A DNA stretch of 64,000 nucleotides from positions 1-64,000 of the forward strand of contig NZ_SUPW01000013.1 in NCBI RefSeq assembly GCF_013337285.1. Direction: 5' to 3'. The number at the start of each line of letters is the position of its first letter. Positions within the stretch are counted from its first letter, which is position 1. The notes under the pieces were generated by a model. That model was not told the DNA's origin, did no database searches, and saw only the letters and a program-made list of their open reading frames with translations. The DNA is from Agrobacterium tumefaciens (GTDB taxonomy: Bacteria > Pseudomonadota > Alphaproteobacteria > Rhizobiales > Rhizobiaceae). Shown piece after piece: positions 8,565 to 17,560 of this stretch. A program made the translations under genes and the position numbers.

Positions 8565-8783
8565 ATGACAAAAGAAGAAGTCCTTGAATTCCCGGGCATC
8601 GTAACCGAATTGCTGCCGAACGCAACATTCCGCGTGAAGCTTGAGAACGAACACGAAATCATCGCCCACACCGCCGGCCGCATGCGCAAGAACCGTATCC
8701 GCGTTCTGGCAGGCGACAAGGTGCTGGTTGAAATGACGCCTTACGACCTGACCAAGGGCCGCATCACCTATCGCTTCAAGTAA
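8565..8783 (+). CDS. infA: Translation initiation factor IF-1
   Basis: IF-1 binds the A site of the 30S subunit during initiation. The 72-residue length and the OB-fold sequence ([52 protein letters not shown]) are standard. The true start is ATG 8565 after AGGAAGAAAACCC; the reading frame is open further upstream to 8484 but that extension is not part of IF-1. It heads the infA-maf-yacG group. Confidence 0.98.
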   Translation: MTKEEVLEFPGIVTELLPNATFRVKLENEHEIIAHTAGRMRKNRIRVLAGDKVLVEMTPYDLTKGRITYRFK

Positions 8784-8816
8784 TCCGTTTTCGGCATCGG
8801 ACGCCCGGGCAGCGCA

Positions 8817-9440
8817 ATGACAAACTCGAAACAAAAGCTCGTTCTGGCTTCCGGCTCACCGCGGCGTCTGGAACTGTTGCATCAGATCGGCATCGAGCCG
8901 GCACGCCTGATGCCGATGGATATCGACGAGACGCCCGCCAAGCTCGAGCATCCGCGCACGCTGTGTCGTCGTCTGTCGCTGCAGAAGGCTGAAGCGGCGC
9001 ATGCCGCGCTCAAGGGCGAGCAGACGTGGAAGGACGCGTATGTTCTCGGGTCCGACACCGTCGTGGCCGTGGGCCGTCGTATCGTCGGCAAGGCGGAATA
9101 TACCGAAGACGCCTCCGCATCGCTGCATCTTCTCTCCGGACGCAGCCATTGGGTCTATACCGGCATCTGCCTCGTGATCCCCGGCGGCAAAATCCGTCAG
9201 AAGGTGGTGGAAACCAAGGTGCGCTTCAAGCGCCTCTCGACGCGCGAGATCGATGCCTACATCGCGTCGGGGCAATGGCGCGGCAAAGCGGGCGCCTATG
9301 GCATTCAGGGCATTGCCGGCGCATTCGTGCAGAAACTGACCGGTTCCTACACCAACGTCGTGGGCCTGCCGCTTTACGAGACCATGTCACTTTTGTCCGG
9401 TGAAGGATTTGAGGTGACGTCGGGCTGGCTCGAAGGATAG
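8817..9440 (+). CDS. maf: Maf family nucleotide pyrophosphatase
   Basis: A 207-residue Maf protein, which hydrolyses non-canonical or excess nucleoside triphosphates to monophosphates and has been linked to septum formation. The N-terminal LASGSPRRLELL motif, the GSDTVVAVGRRIVGK segment with the catalytic Asp, and the C-terminal GKAGAYGIQG signature are all present. It follows infA by 33 bases and precedes yacG by 3, an arrangement seen in many alphaproteobacteria. The nucleotide preference cannot be read from the sequence. Confidence 0.93.
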   Translation: MTNSKQKLVLASGSPRRLELLHQIGIEPARLMPMDIDETPAKLEHPRTLCRRLSLQKAEAAHAALKGEQTWKDAYVLGSDTVVAVGRRIVGKAEYTEDASASLHLLSGRSHWVYTGICLVIPGGKIRQKVVETKVRFKRLSTREIDAYIASGQWRGKAGAYGIQGIAGAFVQKLTGSYTNVVGLPLYETMSLLSGEGFEVTSGWLEG

Positions 9441-9443
9441 ACC

Positions 9444-9671
9444 ATGGCAAAACCCTCCACCGAAGGCGCCGGAAACGTCACGCCGCTTCGTAAATCCCAG
9501 CCCTGCCCTGAATGCGGGCGGCCCTCGACGCGCGACGATTATCCATTTTGTTCGGATCGCTGCCGCTCGCTCGATCTCGCCCGCTGGCTGAATGGCTCCT
9601 ACGCCATTCCGGTCGCAGACGATGAAAGCAGCGCCGGCGGGCAGGACACAGGTAAAAATACATCTGAATAA
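9444..9671 (+). CDS. yacG: DNA gyrase inhibitor YacG (zinc protein)
   Basis: A 75-residue protein with the YacG zinc-binding core: CPECGRP then [16 protein letters not shown], four cysteines in the C-x2-C-x15-C-x3-C arrangement. The family binds GyrB and inhibits gyrase in E. coli. It starts 3 bases after maf. The hydrophilic C-terminal tail (about 58-75) is variable in the family. Confidence 0.93.
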   Translation: MAKPSTEGAGNVTPLRKSQPCPECGRPSTRDDYPFCSDRCRSLDLARWLNGSYAIPVADDESSAGGQDTGKNTSE

Positions 9672-9679
9672 CGTTACGC

Positions 9680-9700
9680 ACCGCCGGAGATTCCGGCGGT
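9680..9700 (+). terminator. Probable terminator after yacG
   Basis: ACCGCCGGA (9680-9688) pairs perfectly with TCCGGCGGT (9692-9700) around a 3-base loop, 8 bases after the yacG stop. No T run follows, so termination is inferred from the strong stem and its position. Confidence 0.5.
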
Positions 9701-9820
9701 GGATTGCATGATATTATTTTTGAGCTTCCACTTACATCTATATTCATAGGGCTGAAAACGGCCCGAAAATCCATATCAAAAAAGGCTGCCGCCCTGCCCC
9801 GGTAGCCATAGGGTCCTGCG

Positions 9821-10657
9821 ATGGACGCAAGCCTGCAAAAAAGAGTAAGCCATGGCGCGTTGCTGTTTACAGTGCTGGCCGTCTGTCTGGCCATATTGGC
9901 GACGGTGCTGCTTGCCAATGACAAAAAACACCTCAGGAGCCTGCTGACCTATTTCAATCTGGCGCCTGCCATCTATTCCGCCGAGCCGCCGCCCAAAGTG
10001 AAACCTGTCAAACGGCAAAAGCTCGCCGCCAGGAAGGTCTATCTGCCGCCTCATCTACTGAAATTCGAGAAAGCTGGCGACAGGGCATCCTTCGCACGCG
10101 ATTTCGTACTTTCAGGCAAGGACCTCTGTGACCGTTTCACCACCGAGGGTTTTTCCAACCTGGAGGGCTGGCACGCCAGCCCAGTGAATATCCGCAATTT
10201 CGAATGCATGGCCGATCTTGCCGAAGGGAATGCGGCAACGCCTGCAGAGCGGGCATCGCTGTTCCTTGAGATCAGGGGGGAGGCTTCTGGCGAGATCAAA
10301 TCCATCCGAATGAAGGCCGTAGCGCCTGAGACGCCTGACGGCGCCGCCGTCAGGGTGAAGCTTGACGAGGCACTGGCCCTGATTATCGGGCAAACCCGCT
10401 GGGCTGACCTTGCCGCCATGCTTGAGCCGGCACGCGGGATGCAGGCCTATCAGGCGCAACATTTCGGCATTTCGGTCTCCGTCAAGCCGGAGCCGACCGC
10501 GCCGCATCGCATGAACGTGATTTTGCTCGCGAACGAACAGTCGTCGGGGCTGAAGCTAACGCGCCGTTTTTTTGACAGGGAGCGATGGCTGCCCGTCGCC
10601 AGCGCTTCGGATCGGCCTGTCGTCTATCCCTCCGTCAAGAAAAACAGTGCCCGCTGA
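9821..10657 (+). CDS. Membrane-anchored hypothetical protein
   Basis: A 278-residue protein with one N-terminal membrane segment (about 12-32, LLFTVLAVCLAILATVLLA), so most of it should lie in the periplasm. A Pro/Lys-rich linker (about 55-75) is followed by a globular region with two cysteines (in KDLCDRF and NFECMADL) that could form a disulfide. I suspect a rhizobial DUF (possibly DUF6030) but cannot confirm it. It converges on galE, with 12 bases between the ends. The ribosome binding site before ATG 9821 is weak. Confidence 0.7.
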   Translation: MDASLQKRVSHGALLFTVLAVCLAILATVLLANDKKHLRSLLTYFNLAPAIYSAEPPPKVKPVKRQKLAARKVYLPPHLLKFEKAGDRASFARDFVLSGKDLCDRFTTEGFSNLEGWHASPVNIRNFECMADLAEGNAATPAERASLFLEIRGEASGEIKSIRMKAVAPETPDGAAVRVKLDEALALIIGQTRWADLAAMLEPARGMQAYQAQHFGISVSVKPEPTAPHRMNVILLANEQSSGLKLTRRFFDRERWLPVASASDRPVVYPSVKKNSAR

Positions 10658-10669
10658 CGCGGAACCTGC

Positions 10670-11701
10670 TCAGCCTATCGCCGCCAGCTTGCGCCGGACC
10701 GGGGGGATTCTGCCGCTTTGCTGCGCCTGGCGCTTTGCTTCCCACTGAAGAGCAGTGCGAACGATGATCGCCAGATCGTTGAAACGCGGACGCCAACCCA
10801 ACTCCAACTGAATACGGGTGGAATCCGCTACCATGGCCGCAATATCACCCGGCCGGCGCGGACAATGGATAACCGGGAAATCGTGCTCCGATTCCTGCCG
10901 CACCGCGTGCAGCACGTCCAGCACCGAATAACCGACGCCATAACCACAATTCAGGGTTCGAGTGCCGCCACCGGCGCGCAGATGCGCCATGGCCAGCATA
11001 TGTGCATCGATGAGATCGCTGACGTGGATATAGTCGCGAACGCCCGTGCCGTCAGCGGTCGGATAGTCCGTTCCGTAGACCTCCACCCGATCCCTCCGGC
11101 CGGTTGCGGCCTCGCAGGCGACCTTGATGAGGTTTGCCACGCCCGTTGGCGAAGGTCCGGCGCGGCCCTGCGGGTCGGCTCCGGCGACATTGAAGTAACG
11201 CAGCGCCACATAGTTGAAATCATGCGCCTGCACGACGTCGCGCAGCATGATTTCAGAGGCGAGTTTCGACAGGCCATAGGGGTTTTCGGGGCTCAGGATC
11301 GCCGTTTCAGGCACCGGGCCATCAAAGGGCTGGTTTCCATAGACGGCGGCTGTCGACGAAAAGATGAAATTGCGAACGCCATGGGCGACCGCTGCCGCGA
11401 CAAGGGCGCGGGTCGTGCCGGTGTTGTTTTCGTAATATTCCAGCGGCCGGCTGATCGATTCAGGAACGCTCAGGGAGCCGGCAAAGTGGAAAATGGTCTC
11501 GATCTGGTTTTCTTCGAAAATCTGGTCAAGCAAGGCGCGATCGGCCGCATCCCCCAGATAGAAGCGCGCAGCCGGCGCAACAGCCCAGCGAGACCCCGTG
11601 GAAAGCCGGTCGACAACAACGACCTCTTCCCCGGCATCGAGCAGCGCCCACACCATGTGGCTTCCTATGTAACCTGCTCCACCCGTGACCAGAACAGCCA
11701 T
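10670..11701 (-). CDS. galE: UDP-glucose 4-epimerase
   Basis: GalE interconverts UDP-glucose and UDP-galactose, supplying galactose for surface polysaccharides. The 343 residues show the short-chain dehydrogenase fold: the NAD motif VTGGAGYIGSH at residues 4-14, the catalytic Ser/Thr strand FIFSSTAAVYG, YGLSK with the catalytic Tyr and Lys, ALRYFNVAGADPQGR, and DYIHVSDLIDAH. It starts at ATG 11701 after AGGGAAG. It is a single gene in a 325-base promoter context. Nearby genes give no pathway hint, so an exopolysaccharide role is inference. Confidence 0.95.
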   Translation of the reverse strand: MAVLVTGGAGYIGSHMVWALLDAGEEVVVVDRLSTGSRWAVAPAARFYLGDAADRALLDQIFEENQIETIFHFAGSLSVPESISRPLEYYENNTGTTRALVAAAVAHGVRNFIFSSTAAVYGNQPFDGPVPETAILSPENPYGLSKLASEIMLRDVVQAHDFNYVALRYFNVAGADPQGRAGPSPTGVANLIKVACEAATGRRDRVEVYGTDYPTADGTGVRDYIHVSDLIDAHMLAMAHLRAGGGTRTLNCGYGVGYSVLDVLHAVRQESEHDFPVIHCPRRPGDIAAMVADSTRIQLELGWRPRFNDLAIIVRTALQWEAKRQAQQSGRIPPVRRKLAAIG

Positions 11702-12026
11702 GACTTTACTTCCCTGTTTGCTTTTCTTGAGCCCATCAAAGCCAATAATTCTTCATCATTGATTACTTGCACAGCAAATACGCGACCCAACCCTCAGCCC
11801 TCTGAAAAGGTGGCTTACGATTGGTTAGCGCAATGAAGTGCTTTTTATTTATTAGATGAAAATGTTCTCATAAAAGGAACAGAAGGCGCATATCACAGAA
11901 AAGCCCGCACGTCGATGGTTACGCCGTGGGGTTGTAGTTTTGGAGCTACACTGTGATTTTTTGAGCAATGCGCCTGTCGCGGTGGAATAGCAACGCGACA
12001 GGCAAACACTGTAGGAAGATCGAAAC
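11702..12026. other. Intergenic region with strong hairpin between galE and aminotransferase
   Basis: This 325-base gap must hold the galE promoter and the end of the aminotransferase transcript. It contains a perfect 10-bp inverted repeat, GCCTGTCGCG (11972-11981) with CGCGACAGGC (11994-12003), and a smaller TGTAG/CTACA hairpin near 11936-11953. Neither has a good T run on either strand. A short open frame at 11852-12178 (minus) overlaps the aminotransferase out of frame and is not convincing. Confidence 0.5.
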
Positions 12027-13193
12027 TTATCTGCTGAGGATGTAAGATGCCAGCCGGTCGGCCGCATCTTCAATCTGCTTTGGGTTGCGCAGGAAGCAGG
12101 CGCGCAGAAACAGTTCGCCCCCCGGGCCGAAGGCCGTGCCGGGTGCGAGGCCGACCCCGGTTTTATCGACAATATCAAACGCGGTAGCGCGGCTGTCCGT
12201 CACACCGTCAATCTTGAGGAAGGCATAAAGAGCGCCGTCGGGTTTAAGCGTTTCCACCCGGTTCGTTGCGATCAACGCATCGCAGAGAATATCGCGCGAT
12301 GCCAAAGCGCGCTCGTAGTTTTGCTGGATGAAACCGTCGCCGTGGTCGAGAGCCGCAACTGCGCCGCGCTGCATGAATGGCGCCACGCCTGACGTGGAAT
12401 ATTGAATGAGGTTTTCGATGACCTGACCGATGGCCGGCGGCACGACAAGCCAGCCGACACGCCAGCCGGTCATGGACCAGTTCTTCGAGAAGGAATTGGC
12501 GAAGACGATCTTGTCGTCCGGCTCCATGATGTCGAGGAACGACGGGGCACGGGTGCCGGCATAGTGGTAAAGCGCATAAATCTCGTCCGCGACGATCCAC
12601 AGATCGTGTTTGCGGGCAAGCGCGAGAACATCGCGGAGATTGTCGAGTGTTGCCGTCCAGCCGGTCGGGTTGGAAGGCGTGTTGATGAAAAGCGCCTTCG
12701 TCTTGCCGGTGATGGCGCTTTCCAGCCTGCCGATATCAAGATCCCAGCGACCGTCGCGGAAGTCGATGCCGACTGGAACCGCCTTTGCACCCGCCACACC
12801 GATGGCGGCGACGATGTTGGGCCAGGTTGGCGAGAGATACACCATCTCGTCGCCGGGCGAGGTCAGCGCCTGCACGGCAAGCACAATCGCCTGCATGCCG
12901 GAACCAGTAGCATAAAAATGCTCCGGCGGCAGCGACGCTGAGAAGTGCCGCTCATAATAACGGCTGAGCGCCTGACGCAGTTCTGGAATGCCGCGCTGCC
13001 ATGTGTAGAAAGTCTCACCGTTGTTCAGTCCATCAATCGCACCCTGATTGATGAAGCCCGGGCTGGGCAGATCGCCTTCGCCAACCCAGAGCGGCAGGAG
13101 ATTGTCCCGTCCCCGGGCATAGTTGACGAGTTCGACGATGCCGCTCTGCGGGGCCGCCAGAGAGCGTGCACTCAGACTGTTCAAGATGGACAT
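12027..13193 (-). CDS. PLP-dependent aminotransferase, class I/II
   Basis: A 388-residue fold-type I aminotransferase. Seen: the PLP-pocket segment around YATGSGMQAIVLAVQAL, NTPSNPTGWTAT with the conserved Asn, IVADEIYALYHY with the PLP-binding Asp and Tyr, the Schiff-base lysine in NSFSKNWSMTGWRVGW, and a C-terminal substrate Arg region (LRACFLRNP). The substrate is not determined. I chose ATG 13193, which follows CGGAGTG by 7 bases; a GTG nine bases upstream is in frame but too close to that site. It is monocistronic by context. Confidence 0.92.
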   Translation of the reverse strand: MSILNSLSARSLAAPQSGIVELVNYARGRDNLLPLWVGEGDLPSPGFINQGAIDGLNNGETFYTWQRGIPELRQALSRYYERHFSASLPPEHFYATGSGMQAIVLAVQALTSPGDEMVYLSPTWPNIVAAIGVAGAKAVPVGIDFRDGRWDLDIGRLESAITGKTKALFINTPSNPTGWTATLDNLRDVLALARKHDLWIVADEIYALYHYAGTRAPSFLDIMEPDDKIVFANSFSKNWSMTGWRVGWLVVPPAIGQVIENLIQYSTSGVAPFMQRGAVAALDHGDGFIQQNYERALASRDILCDALIATNRVETLKPDGALYAFLKIDGVTDSRATAFDIVDKTGVGLAPGTAFGPGGELFLRACFLRNPKQIEDAADRLASYILSR

Positions 13194-13347
13194 TAAAGAC
13201 ACTCCGTTTGGTGCTTTCTAGCGCATCGAACGGGCCATATGCATGATATTCCGTGAGGCGAAGATGGATTTTCTTTATGGATCCATCCCCGGCAGGAGAT
13301 TGCTGTCCGCGTGAGCCAGCAAAATCGGGCCGGGGATAATCTCGGTC

Positions 13348-13776
13348 TCAGCGAGTCTTGAGCAGATCGCGGATTTCGGTGAGAAGCTTGACATCTTCCG
13401 GCGGCGGAGCCGCTTCCGTCTTTTCCTCGGCCTTCTTTGTTTCGACCGAGGCACGAAGCCTGTTGACGCCCTTGACCATCAGGAAAATAATCCAGGCGAG
13501 AATGAGGAAGTTGATGAGAACGGTCAGAAAGTTGCCATAAGCAAAGACGGCACCCTGATCACGGGCAGCGGCAAGCGAGGGGGCGGTGACGCCCGAACTC
13601 AGCGGCAGGAAGTAGTTCGAGAAATCGAAGCCGCCGAAAATTGCGCCGACGATCGGCATGATGAGATCGTTGACGACGGAATCGACGATCTTGCTGAAAG
13701 CCGCACCGATGATGACACCGACGGCCAGATCCATGACATTGCCGCGGGCAATGAAGGTTTTAAATTCGTTTAGCAT
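13348..13776 (-). CDS. mscL: Large-conductance mechanosensitive channel
   Basis: MscL opens under membrane tension to release solutes on osmotic downshock; it is an inner-membrane homopentamer. The 142 residues show the N-terminal amphipathic helix and TM1 ([20 protein letters not shown]), the periplasmic loop with FDFSNYF, TM2 ([21 protein letters not shown]), and a charged C-terminal helix ([19 protein letters not shown]). It is divergent from the sensor kinase gene, with 219 bases between. No terminator with a T run is obvious downstream. Confidence 0.97.
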   Translation of the reverse strand: MLNEFKTFIARGNVMDLAVGVIIGAAFSKIVDSVVNDLIMPIVGAIFGGFDFSNYFLPLSSGVTAPSLAAARDQGAVFAYGNFLTVLINFLILAWIIFLMVKGVNRLRASVETKKAEEKTEAAPPPEDVKLLTEIRDLLKTR

Positions 13777-13995
13777 CCAGATTGTCCCTCTCTCCTGCTT
13801 CGAAAGCTGAAGCTATGTGACTGTCCCTACGCGCTCAACCATATAGATTCCCCTTCGCATTTGGAATTCGTCAAGATTGCATTTGTTAGCTTTTTTGCAC
13901 GCTCGTCTTGAACTTTATGATCAGACCGCACTCATTCTCAACGGCATGGAATTCGCCTATGCTCATATCAGGGAATTCTTGCATGGGGAGGATGC

Positions 13996-16900
13996 GTGCT
14001 TCCTGGGTGGATCATATTCGGTTCGGCCTTCGCTTATGTCCTGCTGCTGTTTGCGGTTGCAAGCTTCGGGGATAGAAACAGCCGGAAAAGAAACGCCCCG
14101 AAAAAGGGGCGGCCGTTCGTTTATGCGCTCAGCCTGGCGATCTATTGCACCTCCTGGACCTATTTCGGCGGCGTCGGGCTTGCGGCGGACAAGGGGCTGG
14201 AGTTCCTGGGCATCTATACCGGGCCGATCCTTGCCTTCACCATCGGCATGCCGATCATTCGCCGCATCGTCGAGCTCGCCAAAACCGAGAAGCTGACATC
14301 GGTTGCGGATTTCATCGCCGCCCGTTACGGCAAGAACTCCACCGTGGCGATGATCGTCGCCATCATCGCGCTCGTTGGCGCCATTCCCTATATCGCCCTG
14401 CAGCTGAAAGCCGTTTCCAATTCGGTGGCGACGATGGTCGATCCCGGTGACTACGGCATCGGCAGCGGCAATCTCTATTTCCTCGATCTACCGCTGGTCG
14501 TCACCATCGTCATGGCCGGTTTCGCCGTCATGTTCGGGACCCGCCACACCGACGCGACAGAACATCAGGACGGGCTCATTCTGGCGATTTCGATGGAATC
14601 GCTGGTCAAGCTGGTCGCCATGTGCACCGTCGGCTTTTACGTGCTGTTCGTCCTTTTCGACGGGCCTGTGCATCTGTGGCGGCTCGCCACGGAGAATGAA
14701 CAGGCCATGCGGGCCATATCCTATCACACGCCCGTCAGCCGCTGGATCGTCATGACCCTGCTGTCCGGCTTCGCCATCATCCTGCTGCCGCGCCAGTTCC
14801 ACGTCACCGTGGTGGAAAACCGCACGCCGGAAGAGTTGCGCATGGCAGGTTTCCTGCTGCCGCTCTATCTCATCGCCATCAACATCTTTGTGCTGCCGAT
14901 CGCGCTCGCCGGCATTCTGACGCTCGGCGCAAACGGCAGCGCCGATCTCTACGTCCTGCAACTGCCGCTTACGCATCAGATGCCGGTCGTATCCCTTATC
15001 ACCTTCATCGGCGGATTTTCGGCGGCGACCGCAATGGTTATCGTTGCTTCGGTGGCGCTGTCGATCATGATTTCCAACGACATCGTCATGCCGATCTTTC
15101 TGCGGCAGAAGCTGTTGAACCGCTCGCCGCACCGGGACAATTTCGCCAAAACGCTGCTCAATATCCGCAGGACGGCGATCTTCGCGGTGATGCTGCTGGG
15201 TTATTTTTATTATCGCGCCGCCGACAGCGCGACGGGGCTTGCCTCCATCGGCTTCCTGGCATTCGCCGCCATCGCCCAGATGGCCCCTGCCCTTTTCGGC
15301 GGCCTGTTCTGGCGGCGCGCCAATGCCCGCGGCGCAATTGCCGGCCTCAGTTCAGGCTTTATTGTCTGGGCCTATCTGCTGTTTTTGCCGAGCTTCGGCG
15401 GGCCTGATAATTCCGAGGTGGCTGCGAATATTCTCGGTTTCCTGTTTTCCGGCAGCACCGTCTTCAACGGTCCCGAAGCCGATCCTTTCGTAAATGCGGT
15501 CATCCTCAGCCTCCTCGTCAACAGCATGGCCTTCGTGCTCGGCTCGCTGTCGCGCAACCCGCGTCCGGTGGAGCGCATCCAGTCGGGCATTTTCGTCAAG
15601 CGTCACTCGAAATCACAATTCGCCACGCGCGGCTGGAAAACCCGTGTCAGCGTCGGCGACCTCAAAAGCGCAATCGCCCGTTATCTCGGCGAAGAGCGCA
15701 TGCTGCGTTCGCTCGCGACCTATGAGAAGACGGCGGGCCGGAAGCTCAATGACGACCAGCCGGCGGATATGGCGCTGATCCATTTTTCCGAACAATTGCT
15801 GGGCAGCGCCATCGGCTCCTCCTCGGCCCGCCTTGTGCTGTCGATCATTCTCCAGAAGGCGGAGGATACCAGCGCAGACACCGCCTGGCTGCTCGATCAG
15901 GCGAGCGAAGCTCTGCAATATAATCAGGACATGCTGCAAACGGCGCTGGCGCAGATGGATCAGGGCATCGCCGTTTTCGACAGCTCGCAGCAGCTGACCA
16001 TCTGGAACCGGCGCTTCCGCACCCTGCTGGATCTGCCGGAACAATTCGGCCAGGTGGGCGTGCCGCTGACGGATATCGTCTCCATGCTGCAGGAGCGCGG
16101 CGACATGCCGGCCGGAGATACGGACGAGCTGATCACCAGTTTCCTGACCATGGACCTGCCCTTCTCGTTGGTGCTGGCCGGCGGTGAGCGCATTATCGAG
16201 GTGCGGTCCAACACCATGCCGGACAAAGGCATCGTCGCCACCTTCACCGACATTACGCAGCGGGTAGCGAGCGATCAGGCGCTGAAGCAGGCCAACGAGA
16301 CGCTGGAGCAGCGAGTGGCGGAACGAACCGTCGAGCTTACCCGCGTCAACCGCGAACTGGCGGAGGCAAGGGCATCCGCCGACGAGGCGAATATCGGCAA
16401 GACACGGTTTTTCGCCGCCGCCGGTCACGACATTCTCCAGCCGCTCAATGCCGCGCGCCTCTATTCCTCCTCGCTTGTCGAACGGCTTGGCGCTTCGGGA
16501 GAAAGCGACCTCGTCCACAATATTGATTCAGCGCTGGAATCGGTCGAAACCATTCTCGGCGCTGTTCTCGATATTTCCCGCCTCGACACGGGTTCGATGA
16601 AGGCGCGCATGACATCGGTGCCGCTGAATGAGCTGCTGAAACGCATCGAAACCGATTTCGCACCGATGGCGCAGGAAAAGAACCTCGACCTCGTGGTCAT
16701 GCCCACCTCGCTCACGGTCCGTTCCGACCCCAATCTCCTGCGGCGGCTGGTGCAAAATCTGGTGTCGAACGCCATCAAATATACGCTGAAAGGCAAGGTG
16801 GTGGTCGGTGCCCGCCGCCGGGGCGGCGAAGTCGTCATTCAGGTGACGGATTCCGGCATCGGCATTCCCGCATCCAAATTCCGCACCGTCTTCAAGGAAT

Positions 16901-17505
16901 TCGCCCGGCTGGACGAGGGAGCAAAAACGGCCTCCGGCCTCGGGCTCGGCCTTTCCATCGTCGACCGGCTGTCGCGCATGCTGCACCATCCCGTGCAGCT
17001 GATTTCGACGCCCGGCAAGGGTACGACCTTCCGCATTCATCTGCCGCGTGAATCAGACCGCGTTGCGCCGGCCAAATCCGGCGGCGCGGTCAGCAATGCG
17101 GCGGCAAGCGACCGCCTTCAGGGGGTGCGTGTCCTGTGCATCGACAATGAGCCGAAAATCCTTGAGGGCATGACGCTGTTGCTGACGGGATGGGGCTGTG
17201 AGGTTCTGCCGGCAGGTTCGGTGGCAACTCTGGAAGAACCCTTCCTGAAACTCACCGCAGCACCGGATGTCATCATCGCCGACTACCATCTCGATGATGG
17301 TGACGGCATCAGCGCCATCCGCCTCATCCGGACTTTCTACGGCAAGTCGATCCCTGCCCTGCTGGTGACGGCGGATCGCAGTCCCGAAGTTCGCAGCGAT
17401 GCCGAAAAATACGGTATTTCCGTTCAACACAAACCGGTCAAACCGGCGGCGCTGCGCGCCTATATCAACCAGGTCTCCAGCACGGCACGGGCAGCCGCGG
17501 AATAA
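13996..17505 (+). CDS. Hybrid sensor histidine kinase with sodium:solute symporter domain
   Basis: A 1169-residue protein. Residues about 1-520 form a sodium:solute symporter (SLC5-like) domain with roughly 12-13 membrane segments. A linker leads to a PAS domain (about 640-750), a coiled coil, a HisKA domain with the phospho-accepting His811 in AAAGHDILQPLNAARL, an HATPase domain (NLVSNAIKYT, DSGIGI, GLGLGLSIV), and a C-terminal receiver (about 1045-1165) with Asp1096 in ADYHLDDGDG and Lys in KPVKP. The architecture resembles CbrA-type sensors of Pseudomonas but ends in its own receiver. Start GTG 13996 follows GGGGAGG; an ATG at 13992 is out of frame. Ligand and output regulator are unknown. 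It is not the short CbrA of Sinorhizobium. Confidence 0.93.
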   Translation: MLPGWIIFGSAFAYVLLLFAVASFGDRNSRKRNAPKKGRPFVYALSLAIYCTSWTYFGGVGLAADKGLEFLGIYTGPILAFTIGMPIIRRIVELAKTEKLTSVADFIAARYGKNSTVAMIVAIIALVGAIPYIALQLKAVSNSVATMVDPGDYGIGSGNLYFLDLPLVVTIVMAGFAVMFGTRHTDATEHQDGLILAISMESLVKLVAMCTVGFYVLFVLFDGPVHLWRLATENEQAMRAISYHTPVSRWIVMTLLSGFAIILLPRQFHVTVVENRTPEELRMAGFLLPLYLIAINIFVLPIALAGILTLGANGSADLYVLQLPLTHQMPVVSLITFIGGFSAATAMVIVASVALSIMISNDIVMPIFLRQKLLNRSPHRDNFAKTLLNIRRTAIFAVMLLGYFYYRAADSATGLASIGFLAFAAIAQMAPALFGGLFWRRANARGAIAGLSSGFIVWAYLLFLPSFGGPDNSEVAANILGFLFSGSTVFNGPEADPFVNAVILSLLVNSMAFVLGSLSRNPRPVERIQSGIFVKRHSKSQFATRGWKTRVSVGDLKSAIARYLGEERMLRSLATYEKTAGRKLNDDQPADMALIHFSEQLLGSAIGSSSARLVLSIILQKAEDTSADTAWLLDQASEALQYNQDMLQTALAQMDQGIAVFDSSQQLTIWNRRFRTLLDLPEQFGQVGVPLTDIVSMLQERGDMPAGDTDELITSFLTMDLPFSLVLAGGERIIEVRSNTMPDKGIVATFTDITQRVASDQALKQANETLEQRVAERTVELTRVNRELAEARASADEANIGKTRFFAAAGHDILQPLNAARLYSSSLVERLGASGESDLVHNIDSALESVETILGAVLDISRLDTGSMKARMTSVPLNELLKRIETDFAPMAQEKNLDLVVMPTSLTVRSDPNLLRRLVQNLVSNAIKYTLKGKVVVGARRRGGEVVIQVTDSGIGIPASKFRTVFKEFARLDEGAKTASGLGLGLSIVDRLSRMLHHPVQLISTPGKGTTFRIHLPRESDRVAPAKSGGAVSNAAASDRLQGVRVLCIDNEPKILEGMTLLLTGWGCEVLPAGSVATLEEPFLKLTAAPDVIIADYHLDDGDGISAIRLIRTFYGKSIPALLVTADRSPEVRSDAEKYGISVQHKPVKPAALRAYINQVSSTARAAAE

Positions 17506-17540
17506 AAAACTCCCGGACCTTGCGATCCGGGAGTTTTTTT
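17504..17540. terminator. Bidirectional terminator between sensor kinase and chemoreceptor
   Basis: CTCCCGGA (17510-17517) pairs with TCCGGGAG (17526-17533), flanked by six As on the left and seven Ts on the right. It can end both the plus-strand kinase gene, whose stop codon touches it, and the minus-strand chemoreceptor gene. Confidence 0.92.
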
Positions 17541-17560
17541 GATTTTGCAAATTGGGGATA

